This document shows, piece by piece, positions 1 to 8,097 of a stretch of 64,000 bases of DNA. Both the position numbers and the translations under genes were made by a program. Source of the DNA: an uncultured Solobacterium sp. GTDB taxonomy: Bacteria; Bacillota_I; Bacilli_A; Erysipelotrichales; Erysipelotrichaceae. The DNA lies in assembly GCA_900546285.1 (NCBI GenBank), contig URCJ01000003.1, forward strand, positions 1 through 64,000, in the 5' to 3' direction. The notes below the pieces were generated by a model. That model did not search any database, had not been told where the DNA came from, and worked only from the letters and a program-made list of their open reading frames with translations. Position 1 is the first letter of the stretch, and each line of letters begins with the position of its first letter.

Positions 1-30
1 CTCAACCACTTTTTTTATGTCAAATTTCGT
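1..30 (-). CDS. Possible 5' end of a T-box-controlled aminoacyl-tRNA synthetase gene (serS candidate), partial
   Basis: Only the first codons are inside the window. Downstream of the minus-strand T-box and an AGGAGG (50-55), the open frame reads KFDIKKVVE, which resembles the LDIKxIRE start of seryl-tRNA synthetase. The T-box acceptor-binding bulge is TGGC, which predicts a tRNA with discriminator G; tRNA-Ser fits, but so do Asp, Asn, Glu, Gln and Trp. The start is a problem. The GTG at 45-43, ideally placed after the Shine-Dalgarno sequence, is followed at once by TAA. The next candidates in frame are ACG (30-28) and GTG (9-7). Either a non-standard start is used, the true start is the distal GTG, or the sequence has an error. 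The identification rests on a few residues. Confidence 0.3.
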
Positions 31-55
31 ATTTAATTTTTACACTTTTCCTCCT

Positions 56-215
56 AAAAATAAAAAAAGCACCTCATGGGACGAAAGATTTCCGTGGTGC
101 CACCCAAATTACTTCTTAATACGTTAACGCCGTAATACGATATCCAATTCGTTTATAAGACATTGTCAATTTTCAGCTTACATGACTCTCTTTTTTAATG
201 TTTTTATAAACTACT
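56..215 (-). promoter_or_regulatory. T-box leader (minus strand)
   Basis: Read on the minus strand, the leader contains the T-box core GGGTGGCACCACGG. A terminator stem (GCACC paired with GGTGC) follows, with a run of seven T, and then an AGGAGG. Further upstream, GTTTATAA pairs with TTATAAAC and ACATT with AATGT, forming a Stem I-like helix. A TATATT -10 box (complement of 222-227) places the transcript start near 215. In T-box riboswitches uncharged tRNA stabilises the antiterminator so that the downstream synthetase or amino-acid gene is read. The bulge TGGC predicts a tRNA with G as discriminator base. I could not assign the specifier codon with confidence. Confidence 0.85.
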
Positions 216-257
216 GACTTCAATATAGCACAATAAACAATAAATAACTATAAGGTA

Positions 258-286
258 TTGAGCTTATTAATCAATTTTCTTAAAAT
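258..286 (+). promoter_or_regulatory. Promoter of spx, apparently leaderless
   Basis: TTGAGC (258-263), a 17-nt spacer and TAAAAT (281-286) form a good sigma-A-type promoter. The -10 box ends only six bases before the spx ATG at 293, so transcription should start at or next to the start codon. No Shine-Dalgarno sequence precedes the ATG. Confidence 0.7.
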
Positions 287-292
287 ATAGTT

Positions 293-721
293 ATGATTGT
301 TATATATACATCGCATGGTTGCGCTTCATGTCGTAAAGTTAAAACTTGGTTAAAGGATCGCAATATTAAATATATTGAAAAGAATATATTTAATACATTA
401 TTGAATGATAAAGAAATTAAATATTTATTAAGTAGAACAGAAAATGGTACTGATGATTTGATTTCTAAAAGATCTAAGATTATTAGAGATAATAATATTG
501 ATTTAGATAGTTTTTCTACCGATGATTTATGTAAATTTATTGTAGAGAATCCAAGTGTATTAAGAAGGCCAATTATTATATCCGATAAGAATATGCAAGT
601 TGGTTATGATGAAGAAGAAATTGATGCATTTGTACCAAGCGAATTAAGAAAGCTTGCGATATGTGATAAGAGTTGTCCTCATTATCCAACATGTGGTTAT
701 TTAAGAGAAGAAGAGGAATAG
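293..721 (+). CDS. spx: Spx/ArsC-family redox regulator
   Basis: The 142-residue protein has the thioredoxin-like Spx fold signature. It carries an N-terminal CASC redox switch (C10, C13), and R91-R92-P93 sits where Spx has its conserved RPI. Spx proteins bind the alpha C-terminal domain of RNA polymerase and redirect transcription under disulfide stress. Unlike typical Spx, the tail has extra cysteines (C124, C128, C134) with H130 between them, followed by four glutamates; this could be a second redox or metal site. The gene abuts mnmA with no gap (TAG then ATG), so the two are probably cotranscribed from the leaderless promoter. An arsenate-reductase-like function is less likely given the RRPI motif and length. 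Confidence 0.8.
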   Translation: MIVIYTSHGCASCRKVKTWLKDRNIKYIEKNIFNTLLNDKEIKYLLSRTENGTDDLISKRSKIIRDNNIDLDSFSTDDLCKFIVENPSVLRRPIIISDKNMQVGYDEEEIDAFVPSELRKLAICDKSCPHYPTCGYLREEEE

Positions 722-1864
722 ATGAAAGTATTAGTAGGGTTATCAGGTGGTGTAGATTCAGCTATTGCCGCTTATGAATTAAAGAAACAAGGATTGGATG
801 TAAAGTGCTGTTTTATGCGAAACTGGGATTCCGCATTAAATAATGATACTTTAGGTAATAGTACTTTAAACAATGACATCTGTCCCCAAGAACAAGATTA
901 TAATGATGCCAAAAGCGTTGCGGATGCCCTTGGTTTAGAACTTTTAAGAAAAGATTATATTAAAGAATATTGGGATAATGTGTTTAAATTCTTTGTGGAT
1001 GAATATAAGAAGGGTAGAACACCTAATCCTGATATTTTATGTAATAAATATATTAAATTTGATTGTTTCCTCGATTTTGCGATGGAACAGGGTTTTGATA
1101 TGATTGCCACAGGTCACTATATCAAGGCGGTTGATGGGCCTATTAGAAGATATTATAAGGCAAGCGATCTTAATAAGGATCAATCTTATTTCTTAGCTCA
1201 AGTAAGTAAGAAAGCCTTAGATAAGTGTCTTTTCCCACTTGGTGATATTGATAAACCACGTGTTAGAGAATTGGCAGAAGAATTAAACTTAAGCATTGCG
1301 AAGAAGAAGGATTCAACAGGAATTTGTTTTATTGGTGAAAGAGACTTCCGTAAGTTTTTGTCTAACTATATTCCAATGAAACCGGGCAAGATTATCGATA
1401 TCGATACTCTAGAAGAAATTGGCGATCATAATGGTGTTTATTATTATACAGTAGGCCAAAGAAAAGGCTTTGGTGTTGGTGGTAATCGTGGACCATATTT
1501 CTGTGTTGGTAAGAATATTGAACGTAATCTTCTATATTTAACTTCTATTAAAAATGAACATTATTTATATTCTGATAGTGCATATATTTCAGGAATTAAC
1601 TGGATTAATGATTTGCCAGTTGATGGAATTGAAATTGGTTGTAAGTTCCGTTATCGTCAACCCGATAATAAGGTAACTATCAAGAAGATTTCGGATACAG
1701 AGGCTATGCTATATTATCCACAAACGATTAAGGCTGTTGCCCCAGGACAGGAAGCTGTTTTCTATTTGAATGATGAAATGCTTGGCGGTGGCACTATTGA
1801 TAAAGTCTTTATTAATGGACAGGATGTTAATGAATATCTTGATTCATTAGTTTTTAAGAAATGA
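722..1864 (+). CDS. mnmA: tRNA-specific 2-thiouridylase MnmA
   Basis: MnmA makes the 2-thio group of s2U34 in tRNA-Lys, tRNA-Glu and tRNA-Gln, using ATP and sulfur relayed from a cysteine desulfurase. The 380-residue protein has the PP-loop SGGVDS at residues 8-13. The two catalytic cysteines are C107 (NPDILCN) and C202 (GICFIGE), matching the disulfide pair of characterised MnmA, and the GQRKGFG segment is present. Length is normal for the family. It begins directly after spx and overlaps recD2 by ATGA, which implies translational coupling. The partner desulfurase is not in the window. Confidence 0.96.
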   Translation: MKVLVGLSGGVDSAIAAYELKKQGLDVKCCFMRNWDSALNNDTLGNSTLNNDICPQEQDYNDAKSVADALGLELLRKDYIKEYWDNVFKFFVDEYKKGRTPNPDILCNKYIKFDCFLDFAMEQGFDMIATGHYIKAVDGPIRRYYKASDLNKDQSYFLAQVSKKALDKCLFPLGDIDKPRVRELAEELNLSIAKKKDSTGICFIGERDFRKFLSNYIPMKPGKIIDIDTLEEIGDHNGVYYYTVGQRKGFGVGGNRGPYFCVGKNIERNLLYLTSIKNEHYLYSDSAYISGINWINDLPVDGIEIGCKFRYRQPDNKVTIKKISDTEAMLYYPQTIKAVAPGQEAVFYLNDEMLGGGTIDKVFINGQDVNEYLDSLVFKK

Positions 1865-3984
1865 AAGAAACAGTAAGTTTAGACGGAATTTTTATACGAA
1901 CTATTTATAAGGCCTCAAATTATATGGTGACCAGATTCGAGCCTCTTGATAAAGGAGTAATCACGGTAACCGGGCCTTCTTTTGATTATGAGCCTTATAC
2001 CAAATATACAATCAGTGGTTACTTTGATGAACATCCTAAGTATGGTTATCAATTTGTCTTAACTACAGTAAGCAAATATGTTCCTTCAAAAAAAGATGAA
2101 ATAATTAAATTCTTATCTAGTTCTACTTTTAAGGGAATTGGTAAAAGGGCTGCTGAAAAGATCTATAACTACTATGGTGATGATACTTTAAAGATTCTTA
2201 AAAGTGATGCTAGTGAACTTGATAGGATTGGTTTAACAAGTACTCAACTAAAAGGACTCATATCGGGACTCGAATCCTACGGGCTCGAATCGGATGATAT
2301 TGTCTTTGGATTAATATCAGCTGGTTTTTCAACCATGGAGGCCAATCGCATTAAGAATGAATACAAGGAACATACAGCCTTAGTATTAAAAGAGAATCCT
2401 TATCAAATTTATTATGATATCTATGGGATATCTTTTTCAAAGATTGTGAATTGTTTCAAGAATGTGGAAGTTGAAGATAAGGAAAGCAAATTTAAAGAGG
2501 CTTATCTTGTTTATGTATTCAAGGAAGTAAGTTTCAGAAAAGGTGATATTTATCTATATAAGGATGAATTTTTAAGTACCTATGCTCGATATTATAGTGA
2601 TGGTGATGATGTACTAGATGAATTATTGACTAAGGAATTGTTGATTAAAGAAGAAGAAAGATATTATCTAAGAAGTGATTATGAGGATGAGAAGTTTATT
2701 GCGTCTTATTTGAATCATTTTGGTGAAGATATGGATGTAGAACCAATACTTTTGGATGAATCAATAAAGGAAAATGAAAACATTAATGGTATCAAGTTTG
2801 ATGATTATCAAAAAGAAGCGATTAAAAATTTCTTTAATGAAAAGATGTCAATGATAATAGGTGGTCCTGGTACTGGTAAGACAACTATTATTAAATGTTT
2901 AGTTAATATTTTTAAGTCTCATTTCCCTTATCAAAATATTATTGTGGTAGCTCCAACTGGTAGGGCAAGTAAGAGAATCAATGAATTATCAGATGTCGAG
3001 TCTAAGACTATTCATTCTCTTTTAAAGTGGAACAAGGAAGATAATTCTTTTACTAATAATTTAGATAATCCGATTCTTTATGATTGTTTAATCATCGATG
3101 AGTTTTCAATGGTTGATAATTCTTTATTTGCGTCTTTATTAAAAGCTTGTTCCTATGTTAAAAAGATATGTATCATTGGTGATAATGACCAATTGCCTTC
3201 TATTAGACAGGGTGATGTTTTAAGTGATTTGATTGAATCAAATAATTTTAAGATTAGTTATTTAAAATGTAATCATCGTCAAAAAAGCGGCAGTGATATT
3301 ATTTCTTTGGCAAATGATATCGTTAATGAATGTGTTGACTTCAGTAAATATACTAATGATGTGTCGTTTTATGACATTAATAAGATTAATCAAAAAGAAA
3401 TAATTGATTTAATTAAGAATGATTTAGATGAAAACAATATGTTGGGTTTGGATAACTTCCAGGTATTATCAACTATGTATAAGGGTGTTAATGGGATTGA
3501 TAACTTGAATAGTGTCTTACAGTCTGCATTTAATCCAAATAATATATCTTTACGTGAAAAGAAAGTGAATAATATTGTCTTTAGGGAAAATGATAAGATT
3601 TTAGAACTAAAGAATCGTCCAACTGATGATGTCTATAATGGTGATATCGGTGTTTTAGATGAAATAAATGAAGAAGAAAAATATTTCTATGTCAAATATG
3701 GAAGTGTTGATGTTTTCTATAATTTTAATGATTTAGGCGATATTACACTTGCTTATGCCATGTCTGTTCATAAGGCCCAGGGTAGTGAATATCCTTTTGT
3801 GTATTTCATTTTTGATCAAAGTCAAAGTCATATGTTATATAAGAAGCTAATTTATACGGCTATTTCTAGAGCTCGTAATAAGTTAGTTTTAATTGGTGAT
3901 AAGGATTTATTTTTGACTTCCGCCAACAAAAAGTTACCAAAACGTAAAACATCTTTAATAATGCGCCTTAAAAGTATGTTATGA
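1861..3984 (+). CDS. recD2: ATP-dependent 5'-3' DNA helicase RecD2
   Basis: This is a 707-residue SF1B helicase of the RecD2 (YrrC) type, which acts in DNA repair without RecB/RecC. An N-terminal OB-like region and helix-hairpin-helix segment (GIGKRAAEKI near residue 97) precede Walker A GGPGTGKT at 334-341. Then come the DExx motif (IIDEFSMVD), the motif with Q-x-R near HRQ, and a C-terminal UvrD-like motif SVHKAQGSEYP. It overlaps mnmA by four bases. The alaS T-box begins right after its stop. The reading frame contains three copies of a GGCTCGAATC-type motif (1934-1943 on minus; 2265-2276 and 2281-2291 on plus), discussed under findings. Confidence 0.93.
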   Translation: MKETVSLDGIFIRTIYKASNYMVTRFEPLDKGVITVTGPSFDYEPYTKYTISGYFDEHPKYGYQFVLTTVSKYVPSKKDEIIKFLSSSTFKGIGKRAAEKIYNYYGDDTLKILKSDASELDRIGLTSTQLKGLISGLESYGLESDDIVFGLISAGFSTMEANRIKNEYKEHTALVLKENPYQIYYDIYGISFSKIVNCFKNVEVEDKESKFKEAYLVYVFKEVSFRKGDIYLYKDEFLSTYARYYSDGDDVLDELLTKELLIKEEERYYLRSDYEDEKFIASYLNHFGEDMDVEPILLDESIKENENINGIKFDDYQKEAIKNFFNEKMSMIIGGPGTGKTTIIKCLVNIFKSHFPYQNIIVVAPTGRASKRINELSDVESKTIHSLLKWNKEDNSFTNNLDNPILYDCLIIDEFSMVDNSLFASLLKACSYVKKICIIGDNDQLPSIRQGDVLSDLIESNNFKISYLKCNHRQKSGSDIISLANDIVNECVDFSKYTNDVSFYDINKINQKEIIDLIKNDLDENNMLGLDNFQVLSTMYKGVNGIDNLNSVLQSAFNPNNISLREKKVNNIVFRENDKILELKNRPTDDVYNGDIGVLDEINEEEKYFYVKYGSVDVFYNFNDLGDITLAYAMSVHKAQGSEYPFVYFIFDQSQSHMLYKKLIYTAISRARNKLVLIGDKDLFLTSANKKLPKRKTSLIMRLKSML

Positions 3985-3989
3985 TAGTG

Positions 3990-4185
3990 CTTGAAGATAA
4001 GTAATTTAATTGAATTTAGAGATTAAGCAAATGGTGAAAGCTTAAATAATTAAATGAAGCTACTTCAGTATTCTGATTAATACTCAGCGGTTATCGCCGT
4101 TATCGATTTAAGTGCTTGGTTATTTTTCCAAGAACTAAGGTGGTACCACGTATTTTGCGTCCTTAGATGGCGCTTTTTTTATTTT
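3990..4185 (+). promoter_or_regulatory. T-box leader of alaS
   Basis: This is a classic T-box. A Stem I-like region is followed by AATGAAGCTACTTCAG, which contains the likely alanine specifier GCT at 4059-4061. The T-box core AAGGTGGTACCACG then overlaps a terminator stem (CTAAGG/CCTTAG and GCG/CGC), followed by a run of T. The bulge TGGT fits the discriminator A of tRNA-Ala, in agreement with the downstream alanyl-tRNA synthetase. The leader probably controls alaS and perhaps the overlapping membrane-protein gene. Confidence 0.93.
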
Positions 4186-4198
4186 TGGAGGAAAATTA

Positions 4199-6817
4199 AT
4201 GAAAAATCTATCTGGTAATGAAGTAAGACAAATGTTTCTAGACTTCTTCAAGTCAAAGGGTTTTATGATTGAACCAAGTGCAAGTTTGATTCCTCATAAT
4301 GATCCAACTTTACTTTGGATCAATGCGGGTGTTTCAACTCTAAAACAATACTTTGATGGAACTGCTAAGCCTGCTTGTCCTCGTATCGCGAATGCTCAAA
4401 AGTGTATTCGTACAAATGATATTGAGAATGTAGGTAGAACTGCTCGTCACCATACTTTCTTTGAGATGTTGGGTAACTTTTCTATTGGCGATTACTTTAA
4501 GGAACAAGCCATTCCTTGGGCATGGGAATTTTTAACAAGTGAAAAGTGGATTGGCATGGATCCTAAACGCTTATATGTAACTGTTTATCCAGATGACCAA
4601 GATGCATATGACTTATGGGTTAAGGCTGGTATGATTGAGTCTCATATTTCCAGAAATGCCGATAACTTCTGGGAAATTGGTAGAGGACCTGGTGGCCCTG
4701 ACTCAGAACTATACTATGACCGTGGTGAAAAGTATGATCCTGAGGGTATTGGTGAGAGATTGTTCTTTGATGATATAGAAAATGATCGATATGTTGAACT
4801 TTGGAACATTGTATTCTCTCAATTTGATTGTAGACCTGGTGAGGTTGCTAGAAGTGAATATAAGGAATTACCTCAAAAGAATATTGATACAGGTATGGGC
4901 TTAGAGCGTCTTGTATGTTTCTTACAAGATGGTGAAACAAACTTCGATACTGACTTATTCTTGCCTATTATTCATGCAGCTGAAAAGTATGCTAAGCATA
5001 CATATGATGAGAGTGAATATAAGATGGCATATAGAGTTATCGCTGACCATATTAGAACGGTAACATTTGCGCTTGCAGATGGTGCAATGTTTTCAAATGA
5101 AGGAAGAGGCTACGTTTTAAGAAGAGTTCTAAGAAGAGCTGTTAGATATGGCATTAAACTTGGAATTGAGGGTCCATTTATGTACAACCTAGTAAAGGTT
5201 TGTGCCGATAATATGGAAGCTTATTATCCATATGTTCAAGAGAAGGTTGCTCTTGTTTCTAAGCTTGTTTTAAATGAAGAAGAATCTTTCCATAAGACAT
5301 TAAATAATGGTGAATCATTATTAAATGAAGCTTTAAATAAGCATGCTGATACAAAGCTATTACCGGGTGAAGTAGTATTTAAGTTATATGATACTTATGG
5401 CTATCCAAAAGAATTAACTGAAGAAATAGCTCATGAAAAGGGTTATGAGGTTGATGTAGAAGGTTTTGAAAAGGCTATGCAAGCTCAAAAGGAAAGAGCT
5501 AGAGCTGCTAGAAGTAATGAACAATCAATGCATTCTCAATCAAAGGACTTGATGGATTTTACAGAAATAAGTGAATTCACAGGTTATACAGATTCTAAGT
5601 CAGAAGGTACTGTTATTGGTTTATTCAAGGATGGTGTTAAGGTTGATGAATTAAGTGGTGAAGGTGATTTAATCCTTTCTAAGACTTGTTTCTATGCTGA
5701 AAGTGGTGGTCAATGTGCTGATACTGGTAAGGTATATAATGATACCTTTAAGGCTGATGTTACTAACGTAATCAAGGCACCTCATAAGCAAGCTTTACAT
5801 CATTTAGAAAATGTAGAAGGTACTATTAGAGTTGGTGATGTGCTAACTGGTGAATATGATTATGCGAAGCGTCAATTGACTCGTGCTAATCACTCAAGTT
5901 TACACTTACTACAAGAAGCTTTAAGAGAAGTGTTGGGTGATCATATTGCCCAAGCTGGTTCTTATAACTGTCCTGAATATGCAAGATTTGACTTTACACA
6001 TTTTGAAAAGCCAAGTGAGGAACAATTAAATGAAGTTGAAAGAATCGTTAATGAACATATAAGTGATGCGTATCCGGTTGTAACTGAGATTATGAGCATT
6101 GATGAGGCAAAGAAGACCGGAGCTACTGCATTATTTGATGAAAAGTATGGTGATACAGTTAGAGTTGTAACTATGGGTCCTTCTAAGGAATTCTGTGGTG
6201 GTACTCATGCATCTAATACTGCTGACTTAGGCTGTTTCAAGATTGTTTCTGAAGAATCTATTGGTTCTGGTGTAAGAAGAATTGAATGTGTTACTAAGAT
6301 GGAAGGTTATAAGGCTTTAAAGGCTAATGAAGTTAAATTGAATGATTTAAGAGATAGCTTAAAGCTTAAGAATAGTGATATGATTTCAGGACGTGTGGAT
6401 CAAATGAAACAAAATATTTCTAGCTTAGAAAATGAAAAGGCTCAATTATTATTAAGAGTATTAAATCTTGATAGTGATGTAGCTGCTTCTAAGGCTAAGG
6501 GCGAAGATGTTAAGTATGTTGTCTTAAAGACTAATGATCTTCAATATAACTTAAAGGATTATGCTAATGCGATTAAGAATAAGCTTGATGGTGGTGCTGT
6601 CTTTATCGGCAATGTGGCAAATGGCAAGTATTCATTTGTATGTGCATTAGGAAATAAGGCAACTGAAAAGGGCTTAGATGCAGGTAGTTTAGTTAAGGAA
6701 GCTGCTTCTTTATGTGAAGGCAAAGGCGGCGGTAAGAAGGATTTGGCACAATCAGGTGGTGTTGATAATGGTCAAATCGATAGCATTTTAGCTACAATTG
6801 AAGCTAAAATTAAGTAA
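4199..6817 (+). CDS. alaS: Alanyl-tRNA synthetase
   Basis: The 872-residue enzyme charges tRNA-Ala. The N-terminal class II catalytic core is recognisable (ARHHTFFEMLGNFSIGDYFK; GMGLERL as motif 3). The editing domain carries the zinc ligands HSSLHLL (HxxxH) and CGGTH. The C-Ala domain ends with the glycine-rich segment GKGGGKKDLAQSGG. Length is standard. A strong GGAGGAAA precedes the ATG and the T-box leader controls expression. The stop overlaps the start of the next gene by one base. Confidence 0.98.
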   Translation: MKNLSGNEVRQMFLDFFKSKGFMIEPSASLIPHNDPTLLWINAGVSTLKQYFDGTAKPACPRIANAQKCIRTNDIENVGRTARHHTFFEMLGNFSIGDYFKEQAIPWAWEFLTSEKWIGMDPKRLYVTVYPDDQDAYDLWVKAGMIESHISRNADNFWEIGRGPGGPDSELYYDRGEKYDPEGIGERLFFDDIENDRYVELWNIVFSQFDCRPGEVARSEYKELPQKNIDTGMGLERLVCFLQDGETNFDTDLFLPIIHAAEKYAKHTYDESEYKMAYRVIADHIRTVTFALADGAMFSNEGRGYVLRRVLRRAVRYGIKLGIEGPFMYNLVKVCADNMEAYYPYVQEKVALVSKLVLNEEESFHKTLNNGESLLNEALNKHADTKLLPGEVVFKLYDTYGYPKELTEEIAHEKGYEVDVEGFEKAMQAQKERARAARSNEQSMHSQSKDLMDFTEISEFTGYTDSKSEGTVIGLFKDGVKVDELSGEGDLILSKTCFYAESGGQCADTGKVYNDTFKADVTNVIKAPHKQALHHLENVEGTIRVGDVLTGEYDYAKRQLTRANHSSLHLLQEALREVLGDHIAQAGSYNCPEYARFDFTHFEKPSEEQLNEVERIVNEHISDAYPVVTEIMSIDEAKKTGATALFDEKYGDTVRVVTMGPSKEFCGGTHASNTADLGCFKIVSEESIGSGVRRIECVTKMEGYKALKANEVKLNDLRDSLKLKNSDMISGRVDQMKQNISSLENEKAQLLLRVLNLDSDVAASKAKGEDVKYVVLKTNDLQYNLKDYANAIKNKLDGGAVFIGNVANGKYSFVCALGNKATEKGLDAGSLVKEAASLCEGKGGGKKDLAQSGGVDNGQIDSILATIEAKIK

Positions 6818-7461
6818 TGAAGAACTTCTATAATAAATATTTAAATGATGAAATAAAGGTTGCTAATTCAACCTTTATTTCGCTTTTATGTGCTTTGGCT
6901 GTAGTAGGTGGTATCTATGGTGCTATTTATGAAACATTATTCTATCTTTTAAATAATAATGCATTATGTAAAAGAGGCTCTTGTTTTGGACCTTGGATTG
7001 AAATTTACGGTATAGGCTCCTTACTTATATATTTCTTATGTCATAGGTATAAGAGAAGTCCTTTAAAAGTATTTTTAATTGCAGGATTATCTTGTGGACT
7101 TCTAGAATATTTGGCGGGAAAGGGCATGTATATTATTTTTGATGGCAGAAGGGGTTGGAATTATAATACAGAAATTTTAAACTTTGGCAATATTGAAGGC
7201 TTTGTGTGTCTAAGAAGTGTTTTGGTTTTTGCGTTTTCTGGTTTGATGCTTATATATATTATTTATCCTTTATTGATTTATTTATCTACAAGAATAAATA
7301 AGAAGGTATTCAACATCATAACCTTTACTTTAGCTTTCTTATTTCTTATGGACGTGGTTTATAATGACATTATTGTTTCAATATTTCATACTTATTCATC
7401 TTTAGATTTCTATAAGAATATCGATATTTTCAAATATTATAATGAGTCAAGAATTAACTAG
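6817..7461 (+). CDS. CmpB-type (putative ABC-transporter type IV) membrane protein
   Basis: The 214-residue protein has about six hydrophobic segments. The segment GSCFGPWIEIYGIGSLL and the later GLLEYLAGKGM match the conserved pattern of the PF06541 family, known as putative ABC-transporter type IV or CmpB. The family's function is not settled. Conserved features include the charged loop FDGRRGWNY and FGNIEGFVCLRS. The start codon overlaps the alaS stop, so it is translationally coupled and probably under the alaS T-box. No ATPase partner is adjacent, so I do not claim transport. Confidence 0.75.
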   Translation: MKNFYNKYLNDEIKVANSTFISLLCALAVVGGIYGAIYETLFYLLNNNALCKRGSCFGPWIEIYGIGSLLIYFLCHRYKRSPLKVFLIAGLSCGLLEYLAGKGMYIIFDGRRGWNYNTEILNFGNIEGFVCLRSVLVFAFSGLMLIYIIYPLLIYLSTRINKKVFNIITFTLAFLFLMDVVYNDIIVSIFHTYSSLDFYKNIDIFKYYNESRIN

Positions 7462-7500
7462 CTTTTTCTTGATATAATAATTTAGAAAGAAGGTGTATTT

Positions 7501-7758
7501 ATGGAAAAAGATTTTTCTAGCACAATGTTATTCAATTCAAATGATTTAAAAAGAGCAAATCTTAAGCAATTACTTCAATATGTATCTGCTTCTTTGACTG
7601 AAAGAGGTTATGATCCAGTTGATCAAATTGCTGGTTATTTGATTTCTAATGACCCTGCTTATATTTCTAGCCATAATAACGCCCGTAGTGTTATCCAACA
7701 AGTTGAAAGATATGAAATTATTGAAGAACTTGTTAGATATTATCTTGAAAGTAAATAG
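7501..7758 (+). CDS. ireB: IreB family regulatory phosphoprotein
   Basis: This 85-residue protein belongs to the UPF0297/IreB family. The segments GYDPVDQIAGYLISNDPAYI and ERYEIIEELVRYYL are close to the family consensus. In enterococci IreB is phosphorylated by the IreK serine/threonine kinase and affects cephalosporin resistance; the threonine-rich N-terminus where it is modified is replaced here by FSSTMLF. An AGAAGG precedes the ATG. In most Bacillota the next gene is ruvX, but here a 75-base gap with a hairpin leads straight to the DUF1292 gene. Confidence 0.92.
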   Translation: MEKDFSSTMLFNSNDLKRANLKQLLQYVSASLTERGYDPVDQIAGYLISNDPAYISSHNNARSVIQQVERYEIIEELVRYYLESK

Positions 7759-7787
7759 ATATTAAGGCTTGGGTGTTATAAATATTT

Positions 7788-7807
7788 GTCTCTTTATAGA
7801 GACTTTT
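7788..7807 (+). terminator. Weak hairpin terminator after ireB
   Basis: GTCTCT and AGAGAC form a six-pair stem with a TTAT loop, followed by TTTT. It lies in the place where ruvX is usually found. The T-run is short, so readthrough into the DUF1292 gene is likely. Confidence 0.45.
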
Positions 7808-7833
7808 AGGATTGCCTTAGAAAAGGAGAAAAA

Positions 7834-8097
7834 ATGGAAGATAACAAGATTTTAATTATTGATGATGAAGGTCGTGAGAGAGAATTTACCATTCTTTTCA
7901 CTTTTAATTCAGATGATGAGGATCCAGAAATGGGTGACAACTATGCGGTTGTATATGAGGGCGATAATGATGAAGAATTGTTAGCCTTTAAATATGATGA
8001 AGATGGTAATATCGCTCCAGTTGAGGATGAAGCAGAACTTGAGATGATTCAAGAAGTTATCGATGGTTTTGATGGTATTGAAGATGAAAGCTTCTAA
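7834..8097 (+). CDS. DUF1292 (YrzB-type) acidic protein
   Basis: This 87-residue, very acidic protein matches the DUF1292 pattern: DEEGRE..F..LFTF, then YAVVYE and a region rich in aspartate and glutamate. The family is a conserved member of the ireB-ruvX-DUF1292-mltG neighbourhood of Bacillota, and its role is unknown. AAAAGGAG precedes the ATG. The 3' end overlaps mltG by 14 bases. Confidence 0.85.
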   Translation: MEDNKILIIDDEGREREFTILFTFNSDDEDPEMGDNYAVVYEGDNDEELLAFKYDEDGNIAPVEDEAELEMIQEVIDGFDGIEDESF

